The position numbers were made by a program, and so were the translations under genes. Of a stretch of DNA of 64,000 bases, positions 29,943-42,606 are shown one piece after another. The notes under the pieces were generated by a model. That model saw nothing but the letters and a program-made list of their open reading frames with translations. It was not told the origin of the DNA and did not search any database. Source of the DNA: Cyrtodaria siliqua (Eukaryota > Mollusca > Bivalvia > Adapedonta > Hiatellidae); assembly GCA_037043455.1 (NCBI GenBank), contig JAWPHD010000295.1, positions 454,293 through 518,292 of the forward strand, in the 5' to 3' direction. Within the stretch, counting starts at the first letter, position 1, and each line of letters opens with the position of its first letter.

Positions 29943-30716
29943 ACAGGACATGATACCCCACCCAGTCACATAATACTGACACTGGAAAGCACCCCACCCA
30001 GTCACATTATACAGACACTGGAAAGCACCCCACCCAGTCACATTATACTGACACTGGAAAGCACCCCACCCAGTCACATTATACTGACACTGGAATGCAC
30101 CCCACTCAGTCACATTATACTGACACTGGAAAGTACCCCACCCAGTCACATTATACTGACACTGGAAAGCACCCCACCCAGTCACATTACACTGACACTG
30201 AAAAGCACCCCACCCAGTCACATTATACTGACACTGGAAAGCACCCCACCCAGTCACATTATACTGACACTGGAAAGCACCCCACCCAGTCACATTACAC
30301 TGACACTGAAAAGCACCCCACCCAGTCACATTATACTGACACTGGAATGCACCCCACCAAGTCACATTATACTGACACTGGAAAGCACCCCACCCAGTCA
30401 CATTATACTGACTCTGGAAAGCACCCCACCCAGTCACATTATACTGACTCTGGAAAGCACCCCACCCAGTCACATTATACTGACACTGGAAAGCACCCCA
30501 CCCAGTCACATTATACTGACTCTGGAAAGCACCCCACCCAGTCACATTATACCGACTCTGGAAAGTACCCCACCCAGTCACATTATACCGACACTGGAAA
30601 ACACCCCACCCAGTCACATTATACCGACACTGGAAAACACCCCACCCAGTCACATTATACCGACACTGGAAAACGCCCCACCCAGTCACATTATACCGAC
30701 ACTGGAAAACACTACC
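29943..30716. repeat. 36-bp minisatellite, open on both strands
   Basis: About 21 copies of a 36-bp unit (CACATTATACTGACACTGGA plus AAGCACCCCACCCAGT). Being a multiple of three, it reads without stops as HPTQSHYTDTGK on + (215 codons) and as NVTGWGAFQCQY on - (within 311 codons). Substitutions do not favour either frame in an obvious way. No signal peptide or flanking coding context is seen, so I do not call a gene. Confidence 0.93.
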
Positions 30717-30761
30717 ATTTATATGTTGAGTGTAGCTACTAATACTAAACAATTGGTCTCC

Positions 30762-31190
30762 AGTATACAATCCCAGACACCATCGAGTATCATACAATCC
30801 CAGACACCATCGAGTATCGTACAATCCCAGACACCATCGAGTATCATACAATCCCAGACACTATCGAGTATCGTACAATCCCAGATACTATCGAGTATCG
30901 TACAATCCCAGACACCATCGAGTATCGTACAATCCCAGACACCATAGAGTATCGTACAATCCCAGACACCATCGAGTATCGTACAATCCCAGACACCATC
31001 GAGTATCGTACAATCCCAGACACAATCGAGTATCGTACAATGCCAGACACCATCGAGTATCGTACAATCCCAGACACCATCGAGTATCGTACAATCTCAG
31101 ACACCATCGAGTATCGTACAATCCCAGACACCATCAAGTATCGTACAATCCCAGACACCATTGAGTATCGTACAATCCCAGACACCAGTT
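30762..31190. repeat. 27-bp minisatellite
   Basis: About 16 copies of a 27-bp unit (CATCGAGTATCGTACAATCC plus CAGACAC), lying about 45 bases after the 36-bp array. It also stays open in several frames because 27 is a multiple of three. Confidence 0.93.
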
Positions 31191-31295
31191 TTAGGCAAAG
31201 GTCAAATTAGTTGTAATGCAAATCTGAAGTGTCATTGTGCAACGTCCGTCCGTTAACTTTCAGCACTGGAGAACTTCTGAGAAACTACAGCGCCA

Positions 31296-31520
31296 ATTTC
31301 ATTCGAGTTGAGTTGGATTTTACGACATATCAACACAAACAGTTTATATGGTGTCAGCAGGAATGAACATTCCAGGCCCAGTCTCCATTTATAGCGCGAT
31401 AAAAATATGAAGAATGATCCTAGAACCTTTTCACGTTTCAGAACTGCAGAGTGCTGCATGTTCTGTTGCAACTCTACACGTCTGGCTGGAGCCACGATTA
31501 GAGACGTAATAAACCACAAA
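31296..31520 (-). mobile_element. SINE-like fragment, inverse orientation
   Basis: Reverse-strand relative of 7386-7789 and 16265-16649. It has GAACATTCCAGGCCCAG, TCCTAGAACCTTTTCAC and AGAACTGCAGAGTGCTGC in complementary order. It is diverged. Confidence 0.5.
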
Positions 31521-31659
31521 TATAGTAGCACCTGAAGCAATACAGGAATGATGATGGTTTTGGAGAATTTTTACCATGACCCCATTCTTGTAGGAGAACC
31601 ACACAGCTAGGTGAAGGTCATTCATATTTACCATCTTTTGGTAGGAACGTATTGCTGTC

Positions 31660-32012
31660 CTGTAGATGTGTGTATGAAGTTTGTAAGCTGTATGTGGTAA
31701 GTTTGTAAGCTGTGGTGTGTAAGCTGTATGTGTTAAGTTTGTAAGCTGTATGTGGTAAGTTTGTAAGCTGTATGTGGTAAGTGTGTAAGCTGTATGTGGT
31801 AAGTTTGTAAGCTGAATGTGGTAAGTTTGTAAGCTGTATGTGGCAAGTTTGTAAGCTGTATGTGGTAAATTTGTTAGCTGTATGTGGTAAATTTGTAAGC
31901 TCTATGTGGTAAATTTGTAAGCTGTATGTGGTAACTTTGTAAGCTGTATGTGGTAAGTTTGTAAGCTGTATGTGGTAAGTGTGTAAGCTGTATGTGGTAA
32001 GGTTGTTAGCTC
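31660..32012. repeat. 22-bp minisatellite
   Basis: About 16 copies of a 22-bp unit (GTAAGCTGTATGTGGTAAGT plus TT). The open minus-strand frame (166 codons) through it comes from three-unit periodicity and is not taken as a gene. Confidence 0.93.
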
Positions 32013-32195
32013 TACGTCGTCCAGTGTCTGAGAAAAGGACTTGACGAAAAACTTGGAAGGGACAGACAAGTGTAACACTATGCTGCAAGTGGTTTAGAAT
32101 GAAAACGTCTCCATGCATGTGACTGACTCTGCATCTCTGGCAAGCAATGATGGAAGAATGTATAACTCGGCCTATTTATAAATGCAGCTTGTTAG

Positions 32196-32825
32196 TCCCC
32201 CACCAGTCCCGGGGGGGACTATAGGTTTGCACCCTGTCCGTCCGTCCGTCCGTCCGTCCGTCCTTCCGAAATGCTTGTCTGGGCCATATTTTCAATACTA
32301 TAAGACTTTGAGATACCAAACTTGGTATGTGGATACATCTTGGAATAGAGGTGTGTCACGTACCAAAAAAAGGTCACTGTGACCTTGACCTGTGACCTTT
32401 GTCAGAAAATACTTGTCCGGACCGTATTTTCAATACTATAATACTTAGAGATACCAAACTTGATATTTGAATACATCTTGGGATAGCGGTGTGTCGCATA
32501 TCAAAATAAGGTCACAGTGACCTTGACCTGTGATCTCTGTCATAGAAAATGTTTCGAAAATGCTTGTACGGGCCATATTTTCAATACTATGACTTTGAGA
32601 TACCAAACTTGGTATGTGGATACATCTTGGGATAGTGGTGTGTCACGTACCAAAATAAGGTCACTGTGACCTTGACCTGTGACCTTTGTCATAGAAAATG
32701 CTTGTCCGGACCGTATTTTCAATACTATAACACTTAGAGATACCGTTATCGGTGTGTCACGTACCAAAATAAGGTCATTGTGACCTCAACCTTTGACCTC
32801 TGTCATAGAAAATGCTTGTCCGGAC
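32196..32825 (+). mobile_element. Tandem-core repeat, ~140-bp units, with (CCGT)n
   Basis: It begins with GTCCCCCACCAGTCCCGGGG, a run of CCGTCCGTCCGTCCGTCC (about 32238-32268), then four units. Each unit holds TTTTCAATACTATAA, GATACCAAACTTGGTATGTG, CATCTTGGGATAGCGGTGTG and AAGGTCACTGTGACCTTGAC. Most units contain GGTCA-N3-TGACC. Same family as 37490-38566 and 48835-50340. Layout resembles bivalve pearl/Helitron-like elements. Confidence 0.7.
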
Positions 32826-33492
32826 TGTTTTTAGCTCTACTGGCCGGAGGCCAGCAGAGCTTATGGGATGCCGAGTTGTTCGTCCGTCCGTCGTTAACTT
32901 TTGTCTCGTTAAGACGATAGAGCCTTCATTTTTCATCTGATCTTAACCAAACTTTACCAGATTGTTAATATCAATGATAGCTCGGATAAGTTCGAAAACC
33001 AGCCAAATCGGACCAGTAACAGCGGAGTTATGGCCCTTGATTTAGTTAAAAGTGCTATATTTTGCTTCTATCCAAACTTTACCAAATTGTTATTGTCAAT
33101 AATAGCTCGGACAAGTTCGAAAACCAGCCAGATCGGACCACTAACAGCAGAGTTATGGCCCTTGATTAGTTAAAAACGCTATATTTTGCCTCGTTAAGAC
33201 GATAGGGCCTTCATTTTTTATCCGTACTTTACCAAACTTTACCAGATTGTTAATGTCAATAAAAGCTTGGATAAGTTTGAAAACCAACCAGATCGGACCA
33301 GTAACAGTGGAGTTATGGCCCTTGATTTAGTTAAAAAATGCTATATTTTGCCTCGAGACGATAGGGCCTTCATTTTTCATCCGATCTTTCTAAACTTTAC
33401 CAGATTGTTAACGTCAATGAAAGCTCGGACAAGTTCGAAAACCAGCCAGATCGGACCAGTAACAGCGGAGTTATGGCCCTTGATTTAGTTAA
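32826..33492 (+). mobile_element. Tandem-core repeat, ~160-bp units (AGCTCTACTGGCC family)
   Basis: The left end TTTTTAGCTCTACTGGCCGG runs into GGCCAGCAGAGCTTATGGGA, a small hairpin, then GTCCGTCCGTC and GTTAACTTTTG. Four ~155-165 bp units follow with GACGATAGGGCCTTCATTTT, CCAAACTTTACCAGATTGTT and GGAGTTATGGCCCTTGATTT. Confidence 0.7.
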
Positions 33493-34265
33493 CAAGAGGC
33501 CCAAGAGGGCCTGTGGACGCTCTACTGGCTCAAGATAAAGTTTATGTATAAGGGGCCATAAGTTTTTCAAAAATCATTCAACCAGAACATGGCAATGAAA
33601 GGTGCAACTAGGCTTAGTAATGATCATTCTCGCCAAGATTCGCTGAAATCTGGCAAAGAGTTCAGAAGAGACTAATCTGGACAAAGTTTGTGTATTAAAA
33701 CATTTAAAGGGTCACAACTCTGCCAAAAATCATTCAACCGAAATATGGCGATGATATGCACAACTAGTCTTGGTGCTGATCATCCCTGCAAAGTTTCATT
33801 GAAATATGGCGAGGGGTTCAGGAGAAGTGGATCAGACAAAGTTTGTGTAGTAAATGCTTTAAAGGGCCATTCTGCCAAAAAAATCATTCAACCGGAATGC
33901 GGCAATGATTTGCACAACTAGACATGGAATTGATCATCCCTAAAAAGCTTCGTTTAAATCCGGCCAGGGGTTCATGAGAACTAGTCCGAACAAAGTTTGT
34001 GTATTAAAACCTTTAAAGAGCCATAACTCCGCCAAAATTCATTCAACCGGAACACGGCGATGATTTGCACAACGAGACATGGAATCGATCATCCCTAAAG
34101 GTTTCGTTTAATCCGGCCAGGGGTTCAGGAGAACTAGTCGGAACAAAGTTTGTGCAGTTACCTTTAAAGGGCTATAACTCCGCCAAAATCATTCAACTGG
34201 AACACGGTGACTATGTACAACTAGGCTTGGTACTGATCATCCCTGCAAAGTTTCATTGAAATCCG
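33493..34265 (+). mobile_element. Tandem-core repeat, ~165-bp units (AAGAGGCCCAAGAGGGCC family)
   Basis: It starts AACAAGAGGCCCAAGAGGGC, followed by GTGGACGCTCTACTGGC. Four or five units carry AATCATTCAACCGGAACA, GCACAACTAG and TGATCATCCCTGCAAAG. The right side is fused to the next array at about 34265. Confidence 0.65.
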
Positions 34266-36305
34266 GCCAAATGATGGCCCTTTCGTCTTAATAAGGCCAA
34301 GATATAAAATTATATGCATATTTCTGAAAATCAAGGGCCATGACTCCGATGTAAATGGTCCAATCTGGATGGTTTTCGAACTTGTCCAAGCTTTCATTGA
34401 TATTAACAATCTGGTAAAGTTTCTTAAAGATCGGATGAAAGATGAAGGCCCTATCGTCTTAACGAGGCAAAATATAGGATTTTTAACAAAAACAAGGGCC
34501 ATAACTCCACTGTTATTTGTCTGACCTGGCTGGTTTTCGAACTTGACCGAGCTTTCATTGATATTAACAATCTAGTAAAGTTAATTAAAGATCGCATGAA
34601 AAATAAAGGCCCTATCATCTTAACGAGGCAAAATATAGCATTTTTAACTAAATTAAGGGCCATAACTCATCTGTTACTGGTCGGATCTGGCTGGTTTTCG
34701 AAACAGTCTGAGCTGTCATTGATATAAACAATCAGTTAAAGTTTGGTAAAGATCAGATGAATGATGATGGCCCTATCGAATTAACGAGGCAAAATATAGC
34801 ATTTTTAACTAAATCAAGGGCCATAACTCCAATGTTACTGGTGCGATCTGCCTGGTCTTCGAAGTTGTCCGAGCTTTCATTTATATAAACAATCTGGTAA
34901 AGTTTGGTAAAGATCGAATGAAAGATAAAGGCATTATCGTCTTAACGAGTCAAAATGTAGCATTTTTAACTAAATCAAGAGCCATAACTCTGCTGTTAAT
35001 GGTCCGATCTAGCTTGTTTTCGAACTTGTCCGAACTTTTATTGATTTTAACAATCTGGTAAAGTTTGGTAAAGATTGGATGAAAGATGAAGGCCCTATCA
35101 TATTAATGAGGCAAGATATAGCATTTTTAACTAAATCAAGGGCAATAACTCCGCTGTTAATGGTCCGATCTAGCTGGTTTTCGAACTTGTCTGAGCTTTC
35201 ATTTAAATTAACAATCTGGTAAAGTTTGGTAAAGATTGGATGAAAGATGAAGGCCTAATCGTATTAATGAGGCAAAATATAGCATTTTTACAATCAAGGT
35301 CAATAACTCCGCTGTTAATGGTCCGATCTAGCTGGTTTTCGAACTTGTCCGAGCTTCCATTGATATTAACAATCTATGCAAGTTTGGTAAAGATCAAATA
35401 ATAAATGAAGGTGCTAGAGTGTTCACAAGGCTTAATATGGCATTTTTCAGCAAAACAAGGGCCATAACTCTGGTGAAATTATTTGGTCTTGCCGTTTTTC
35501 GAACTTGTCCGAGCTTTCATTCATAAAGAGACACTGGCAAAGATAAGTAAAGGTCCGATTAATATTGAAGGCCCTAAAGTGTTCACAAGGCAGAAAATAG
35601 CATTTTTCAGAAAAAACAAGGGCCGTAACTCGGGTGTTACTGATCCAATTTAGCTGGTTTTCGAACTTCTTCGAGCTTTCATTGATATTAACAATCTGTG
35701 CAAGTTTGGTAAAGATCAAATAATAAATGAATGTGCTTGAGCATTTACAAGGCAGAAAATGGTTTTTTTCAGAAAAAACAAGGGCCATCACTCTGGTGTT
35801 ACTGATGTAATTCAGCTGATTTTCGGACTTGTCCAAGCTATGATTGGTATTAACAATCTGTGCACGTTTGGTAACGATCAAATAATAAATGAAGGTGCTA
35901 GAGCGTTCACATGAAAGAAAATAGCAATTTTCAAAAAAAACAAGGGCCATAACTCCGGTGTTACTGATCTGATTTGGCTGGTTTTCGAACTTGTCCGAGC
36001 TTTCATTGATATTAACAATCTGTGCAAGTTTGGTAAAGATCAAATAATAAATGAAGGTGCTAGAGTGTTCACAAGGCCTAATATGGCATTTTTCAGAAAA
36101 ACAAGGGCCATTACTCCGGTGAAATTTATCCGATCCGGCTGGTTATCAAACTTGTCTGAGCTTTCATTGATATTAACAACCTGTTAAAGTTTGGTAAAGA
36201 TCAGATGAAAAATGAAGGCCCTAGAGTTGTCACAAGACAAAAGTTAACGGACAGACGAAGGACGGACGACGGACTACTCGCCATCCCATAAGCTCTGCTG
36301 GCCTT
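34266..36305 (-). mobile_element. Tandem-core repeat, ~165-bp units, minus orientation
   Basis: About a dozen units of the AGCTCTACTGGCC family in inverse orientation, marked by AAGGGCCATAACTCC, GGTTTTCGAACTTGTCCGAG and AACAATCTGGTAAAGTTTGG. It ends with the expected terminal block GTTAACGGACAGACGAAGGA and CCATCCCATAAGCTCTGCTG (36244-36303). Minus-strand frames through it are repeat translations. Confidence 0.75.
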
Positions 36306-37489
36306 TGTTTCGATCTTGCCAGTTTTTAGAACTTGTCCGAGCTTTCATTGATATAAAGACACTGGCAAAGTTAAGTAAAGGTCCGATTAAATATTGAAGG
36401 CCCTAGAGTGTTCACAAGGCAGAAAATAACATTTTCCAGAAAAAACAAGGACCATAACTCTGGTGTTACTGATCCAATTTGGCTGATTTTCAAACTTGTT
36501 TGAGCTTTCATTGATATAAACAATATGTGCAAGTTTGGTAGAGATCAAATAATAAATGAATGTGCTGGAGTGTTCACAAGGCAGAAAATGGCATTTTTCA
36601 GAACAAACAAGGGCCATAACTCTGGTGTTACTAATTCAATTTGGCTGATTTTCAAACTTGTTTAAGCCAACATTGGTGTTAACAATCTGTGCAAGTTTGG
36701 TAACGATCAAATAATAAATGAAGGTGTTAGAGCGTTCACAAGGCAGAAAATAGCAATTTTCAGAAAAAACAAGGGCCATAACTCTGGCGTTACTGATCCG
36801 ATTTGGCTGGTTTTCGAACTAGTCCGAGCTTTCATTGATATTAACAATCTGTGCAAGTTTGGTAAAGATCAAATTATAAATGAAGGTGCTAGAGTGTTCA
36901 CAAGGCTTAATTTGCATTTTCCAGCAAAACAAGGGCCATTACTCCGGTGAAATTTATCCGATCCGGCTGGTTTTCGAACTTGTCCGAGCTTTCATTGATT
37001 TAAAGACACTGGCAAAGCTTCGTAAAGATTCGATTAATAATGAAGGCCCTAGTGTGTTCACAAGGCAAAAGTTAACAGACGGACGACGGACGGACGACGG
37101 ACAGTAGAGCTAAAAATGCTATATTTTGCCTTGTTAAGGCGATAGGTCCTTCATTTTTCATCTGATCTTTACCAAACGTTACCAGATTTATTTACTTGTC
37201 TTTTTTTGTTTTTCTTATTTTTTTAGTTTTTAAATTAAATGTTGTTTTTTTTTGTTGTTTTTTAATCTCTACTGGCCAAATTTGAAAAACAGCCAGATCG
37301 GACCAGTAACGGCGGAGAGCTTTGGTGGGGGACTATGGATTGCCCTGCAATTCTTGATGCTCTTGTTCTTACTAAAGCCAAATTTAAGCTCTTTAAGACG
37401 ATATTCACTCGCTTCATTGATGTTATAAGAGCCGTATTAGTCAGTAGAGCGTCCACAGGCCCTCTTGGGCCTCTTGTTTCAATACTATA
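36306..37489 (-). mobile_element. Further tandem-core units and mixed repeat ends
   Basis: Continues the same minus-oriented family to its end GCAAAAGTTAACAGACGGAC and AGTAGAGCTAAAA (about 37070-37113). Next is a T-rich stretch and a terminal block of the AAGAGGCCC family read in inverse (CAGGCCCTCTTGGGCCTCTT near 37456). From 36804 onward this is repeated almost base for base at 48107-48843. Confidence 0.7.
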
Positions 37490-38566
37490 ACACTTAGAGA
37501 TACCAAACTTGGTATGTGAATACATTTTGGGATAGCGGTGTGTCGCGTACCAAAAAAGGGTCATTGTGACCTTGACCTGTGACCTCTGTCATAGAAAATG
37601 CTTGTCCGGACTGTATTTTCAATACTATAATACTTAGAGATATCAAACTTGGTATATTAATACATCTTGGGATAGTGGTGTGTCGGGTACCAAAATAAGG
37701 TCATTGTGATCTTGACCTGTGACCTGTCATAGAAAATGCTTGTCCAGACCGTATTTTCAATACTATAACATTTAAGAGATACCAAACTTGGTATGTGAAT
37801 ATATCTTGGGATAGCGGTGTGTCCATACCAAAAAAAGGTCAGTGACCTTGACCTGTGACCTCTGTCATAGAATATGCTTGTCCGGACCGTATTTTCAATA
37901 CTATAACACTTACAGATACCAAACATGGTATGTGAATACATCTTGGGATAGCAATGTGTCGCGTACCAAATTACGCCATTGTGACCTTGACCCTTGTCAT
38001 AGAAAATGCTTGTCCGGACCTATTTTCAATACTATAACACTTAGAGATACCAAACTTGGTAGGTGAATACATCTTGGGATAGCGGTGTGTCGCGTACCAA
38101 AATAAGGTCATTGTGACCTTGACCTGTGACCTCTGTCATAATAAATGCTTGTCCGGATTGTATTTTCAATACTATAACACTTAAGAGATACCAAACTTGG
38201 TATGTGAATATATCTTGGGATAGCGGTGTGTCACGTACCAAAATAAGGCCAGTGACCTTGACCTTGACCTGTGACAACTGTCATAGAATATGCTTGTCCG
38301 GACCGTATTTTCAATACTATAACACTTAGAGATACCAAACATGGTATGTGAATACATCTTGGGATAGCAATGTGTCGCGTACCAAATTACGCCATTGTGA
38401 CCTTGACCTGTGTCATAGAAAATGCTTGTCCGGACCGTATTTTCAATACTATAACACTTAGAGATACCAAACTTGGTAGGTGAATACATCTTGGGTGTCA
38501 CAGGACCGTATTTTCAATACTATAACACTTAGAGATACCAAACTTGGTAGGTGAATACATCTTGGG
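37490..38566 (+). repeat. ~140-bp satellite units left of the retrotransposon
   Basis: About seven to eight units of the 32196 family, each with CTTGTCCGGACCGTATTTTC and CATCTTGGGATAGCGGTGTG. The last 71 bases before the LTR are tandemly duplicated together with nine LTR bases (junction at 38504/38505). Confidence 0.85.
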
Positions 38567-40168
38567 TGTCACAGGATGACCTTAGTGGTTGGGCTAACTC
38601 AGGAAAGAATCAATGACGGTGAATGCATTTACATAAGTTTAATGCAACTTTTAAAATATGTTTAATATATATACAATTATCTAAAAAAACAAGCGAATAC
38701 ACGATTGAACTATGAAAAGAGTGTTCTCATGAACGTTTAAGACGTTCTTAGTATTGTTATAAATACTGAATGTCTAAGACACTAAAGTGTTGTTAAAGCT
38801 ATAACAATGTTGATCTAGCGCGATAACTGTGATGCGCGAGAGCTCATGAAGATGATGATGCGCGAATTCAATGGATGATTGTCATCAAATGCCTTCTGTA
38901 AGGGTTGATGACGCGATGCAATGATAGTTAATCTCCACTGAGATTGTGAATGATATTCCTCCAGTGAGGACTGGTAACGGGCCCACCTTGTGTCCCGGGG
39001 GTTGTCGTTAGTAAAACCTGGCCATGCTGACGCAGGTACGGGGACCGTCTCCACCGCTCGTAAACGTTACTCGTGGAAGCTTAGCTCCACTCCTGGATAT
39101 CCAAACCTAGATGGCTTACTCCAACCCTGGATGGCTTATATCCTGGATGGCTTATTTCCAACCCTGGATGGCTTATTTCCAACCCTGGATGGCTTAGGCT
39201 GTAATTATACTTACGTTTTAGATGTCGGTTGACAAACATAACAATCTTGCATAATTACCATTACCCAAACAAATCATTATTCAATCAATATATGTAAGCT
39301 GTACTAATGATGAGTAGCAATGTATACATATTCTACAACGCCATGTATACGCTATGTACGTCGCTGTTAATCAATGCCCCTAATACATGTAATATAATCA
39401 TGATCAAATTACTCATATATTACACTCACTGAGTTATGCATGCACGCATTTATTCTTGTCACTCATCTCATTGTTAACTAATGTAAACAATCGTGTATTA
39501 CAATCACTGAGTTATACGCCAACGTTAACTAATGCACCTATTATCCACTGTTATCAAATTAATATTGTTTTACAATTAATGATCAATTACAATAATTACA
39601 TCTATTAAAGTAACTTCAAAATCATATGCTAGTCTAAAGTTATGTTTGAGAAACATCAATGCTAACCGGATGTCGTAACCGCCAAACAAGATGGCGCCGC
39701 CCACTGAATACAAATGTACGATAAAAGTTGAATAAAACTACTAACCACATGTTGCCTATGAATTTTGCCGTCCAATCTCTGTTCCAACAAAGTACTATTG
39801 ATCATCCCGGCGAGAGCTAGAAGACAATGGGTTTTATAGCAAACATTACGCCCAAATCATTATTTCCCCTGTTCAGTCCGTGACAAACGTGGCTAAATCT
39901 ACAGTATTGAATCTACACAAGAGGCCCCTTATACAATTTTGCCGTTTAAGGAAAATATACCTATACGTTTACATGCATTAGCACAAAACTAAACTTATGA
40001 CACGGCCTCTCTGGCGGCCATTTAAAATGTGCACGCTTTTACGTGTTACATGAATAGATCATGAATATTGTGAAATTGTTTCAACTCGAACAATAGATTT
40101 TGGGTGTAACCGATAACTTACAAGAGCTATGAACGACCAATACGCTCTACCCGTGACATTTTGTGACA
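38567..40168 (-). repeat. 3' LTR of the retrotransposon
   Basis: 1602 bp, ending in the inverted terminal bases TGTCACA/TGTGACA. It matches 45758-47401 throughout. It contains a 21-bp minisatellite (ATTTCCAACCCTGGATGGCT) with two fewer units than the other LTR. An 80-codon minus frame (38815-39054) is present in both LTRs, but nothing shows it is expressed. Confidence 0.92.
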
Positions 40169-40192
40169 ACATCTCCCCACTTAAAGAAAGTG
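40169..40192 (-). promoter_or_regulatory. Polypurine tract next to the 3' LTR
   Basis: Read on the minus strand, the bases just upstream of the 3' LTR are TTTAAGTGGGGAGATGT. A purine-rich AAGTGGGGAGA run touching the LTR is the usual plus-strand primer of LTR retrotransposons. Confidence 0.65.
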
Positions 40193-40449
40193 CTACACTT
40201 TTAAAATTCAACAAAATGATAATTAATATTTACACGTTAAGAAACTATTAATTCTTCTGAGCAAATGAGCGACAAAACGTACAAGCTGATCGCTCAATCG
40301 CTTGAGTATGTTAAATATTACCACTGCAGTTATAACCTAACTATAATATGTAATTACAATTTCATATTCTACAATTGTACACTACCCTGTCGTAACATAT
40401 ACTACTATTGTACAAAACACTGCAATACACTATTGTATTAAACCGGTCA

Positions 40450-42606
40450 TTATGTGCGGCGACTTAAATAGTCTGCCCCAATATTGTCCTTTCCTCGGAT
40501 CGCTTTAATTTTCATCCGGTAAGGCTGCAGAGTCAGTGCCCACCTCATAAACCTACTGTTAGCTACCTTTGCTTTATTCATATAAGCTAACGGTTGGTGG
40601 TCAGTCTCCAAGACAAATTCCTTACCAAAAACATATCGGTGGAATTTACTGACACCCCACACTACTGCAAGACACTCCCTTTCGATAACAGAGTAGTTAC
40701 ATTCCCGGGGTAATAGTTTCCGACTTGCGTAAGCCACGGGGAGACTACACCCATCTTGCTCTTGCAGTAGGACTGCACCCACCCCGATATCGGAGGCATC
40801 CGTTCTGAGGATAAACTCCTGGTCAAGTTCAGGTAATTTTAGTATTGGGGTTTTGACCAGACTCCCCTTTAAAGAGACAAAAGCTCGCTCCTGGCTTTCC
40901 CCCCAAGTTATCCTATTGGGTTGACCTTTCTTTGTCAAGTCTGACAAAGGTGCAGCTATAGCCAAACAATTTGGAATAAACTTCCTGTAAAATCCCGCCA
41001 ACCCTAAAAATGACCTAACTTGTTTCTTTGTCTCGGGTCTTGGTGCTTCCTGAATTGCCTTAACCTTGTCGGGGTTGGGTTTCAATTTCTGGTCCCTCCC
41101 GACAACATGACCCAGACACTCTATATCTGCGTAACCTATGTGACACTTGCTAGGTTTTGCAGTCAGTTTAAACCGGCGTAGCCGTTCCAACAGATTACGT
41201 AGAGCCTTAATATGGTCTTTAAATGTTGTTGTAAACACCAGGATGTCATCTACAAAACTGTCTGTGTTGGACAAATCCTTCAGGACTTTCCTCATTAACC
41301 TACAGAATGTTGCTGGGGCGTTTACGAGACCAAAGGGCATGACCTTGAACTTAAAAAGTCCTTGCGAAGTTTCGAAGGAGGTCATCTCTTTAGCTCGGTC
41401 TGAAAGTGGGACTTGCCAATAACCTTTACTGAGGTCTAACTTGGAGAAATACGAATATCCCGCAAGTTTAGAGAATACCTCCTCAATATTAGGCATTGGC
41501 TCTGCATCAAAGATGGTACGTTTATTGAGCTGCCTAAAATCGATACAGAATCGAATTGACCCATCTTTCTTCTTAATAAGTACGACTGGGGATGAAAATG
41601 GGGCGTTTGAAGGTTCGATGACACCCAATTTCAACATGTCTTTCACCTCCTCATCACCAATTGATCGGGAGTGAAATGGAATGGGATACCCCTTAATTCT
41701 TATTGGTTCCCCTGATGTGAGTACAATATCATGTTGCACTCCATCTGTCTGCCCCGGGTTTTCGGACAAGACATCACTGAACTCCGAGAGTAAACTACCC
41801 ATCTCTCGATGCTGCTCTACACTAAGCATGCCCGATATGTCTACATCGGCTGCTCTCTCCCTACCTACACTAGTGGGAAAATACATGGGACTAGTGTCCT
41901 CACTACTGTCTTCCTCACTATCCTCAATAACTGCAACATTAACTACGGTTAACACCCCTTGTTGCACATTATCGGTTCTACTTATATACTCTTTCAGCAT
42001 ATTCGCATGAAAGGTCTTTAACTTTCCGTTTATCTCGATACGGTAATCCATAGTGTTCACTATCCCTCTAACGTAAAACGGACCTTTCCATTGTAATAAC
42101 AACTTGTTATTGTCGGTCGGGAGTAACAGTAACACCTGGTCATCTATCTTAAACTTCCTAGCTCTAGCTTTCTGGTCATAGTACCGTTTATACTTGGTAC
42201 TTGCCTTAACTAACTGACTTTGAGCTATCTTACAAGTCTCCTCTAGTTTATCCTTCAGATCTTAAACATACTGATATGTAGTCTTAACCTCATCACTATC
42301 TACTTCACCTGCCCACATCTCTCTAAGAATCCTCATGGGACCTCTAACTGACCTACCGTACAATAACTAAAACGGAGAAAATCCTAAACTCTCTTGTGGA
42401 ACCTCTCTAAATGCAAACAATAAAGCATTGAGATACTTGTCCCAATCTTTGGGTCTCTCGGTACACATACGCCGTAACATTTGCTTTAACGTCCCGTTAA
42501 ATCGTTCGACTAACCCGTTACACATAGGGTGATATGGTGTTGTCATGATTTGACGTAAAGACAATAACCTGCTTACTTCAGCCATCTGACGTAAACTGTG
42601 ACCCAC
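40450..42606 (-). pseudogene. Retrotransposon pol: integrase end, GPF/Y, reverse transcriptase, RNase H
   Basis: One frame with two internal stops, TAG at 42369-42367 and TAA at 42264-42262. In order it encodes the last part of the integrase core (NGLVERFNGTLKQML, with the catalytic Glu), a GPF/Y module (KLLLQWKGPFYVRG), reverse transcriptase (SSPVVLIKKKDGSIRFCIDF, SKLDLSKGYWQVPL, FVDDILVF near 41250) and RNase H (FILRTDASDIGVGAVL, LETDHQPLAYM). The 561-codon stretch after the last stop is intact. The catalytic box reads FVDD where YxDD is most common. The frame differs from the upstream protease-integrase frame because of a shift near 42590-42606. Confidence 0.92.

Noticed and set aside
31618..32118. 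166-codon minus-strand frame rich in HIQLTNLP repeats
   Set aside because: Product of the 22-bp minisatellite; three units equal 66 bases, so the frame stays open by arithmetic.
34221..36617. Minus-strand open frames such as 35447-36043 (198 codons)
   Set aside because: They run through tandem-core repeat units, repeat the same residues every ~55 codons and have no known domain.
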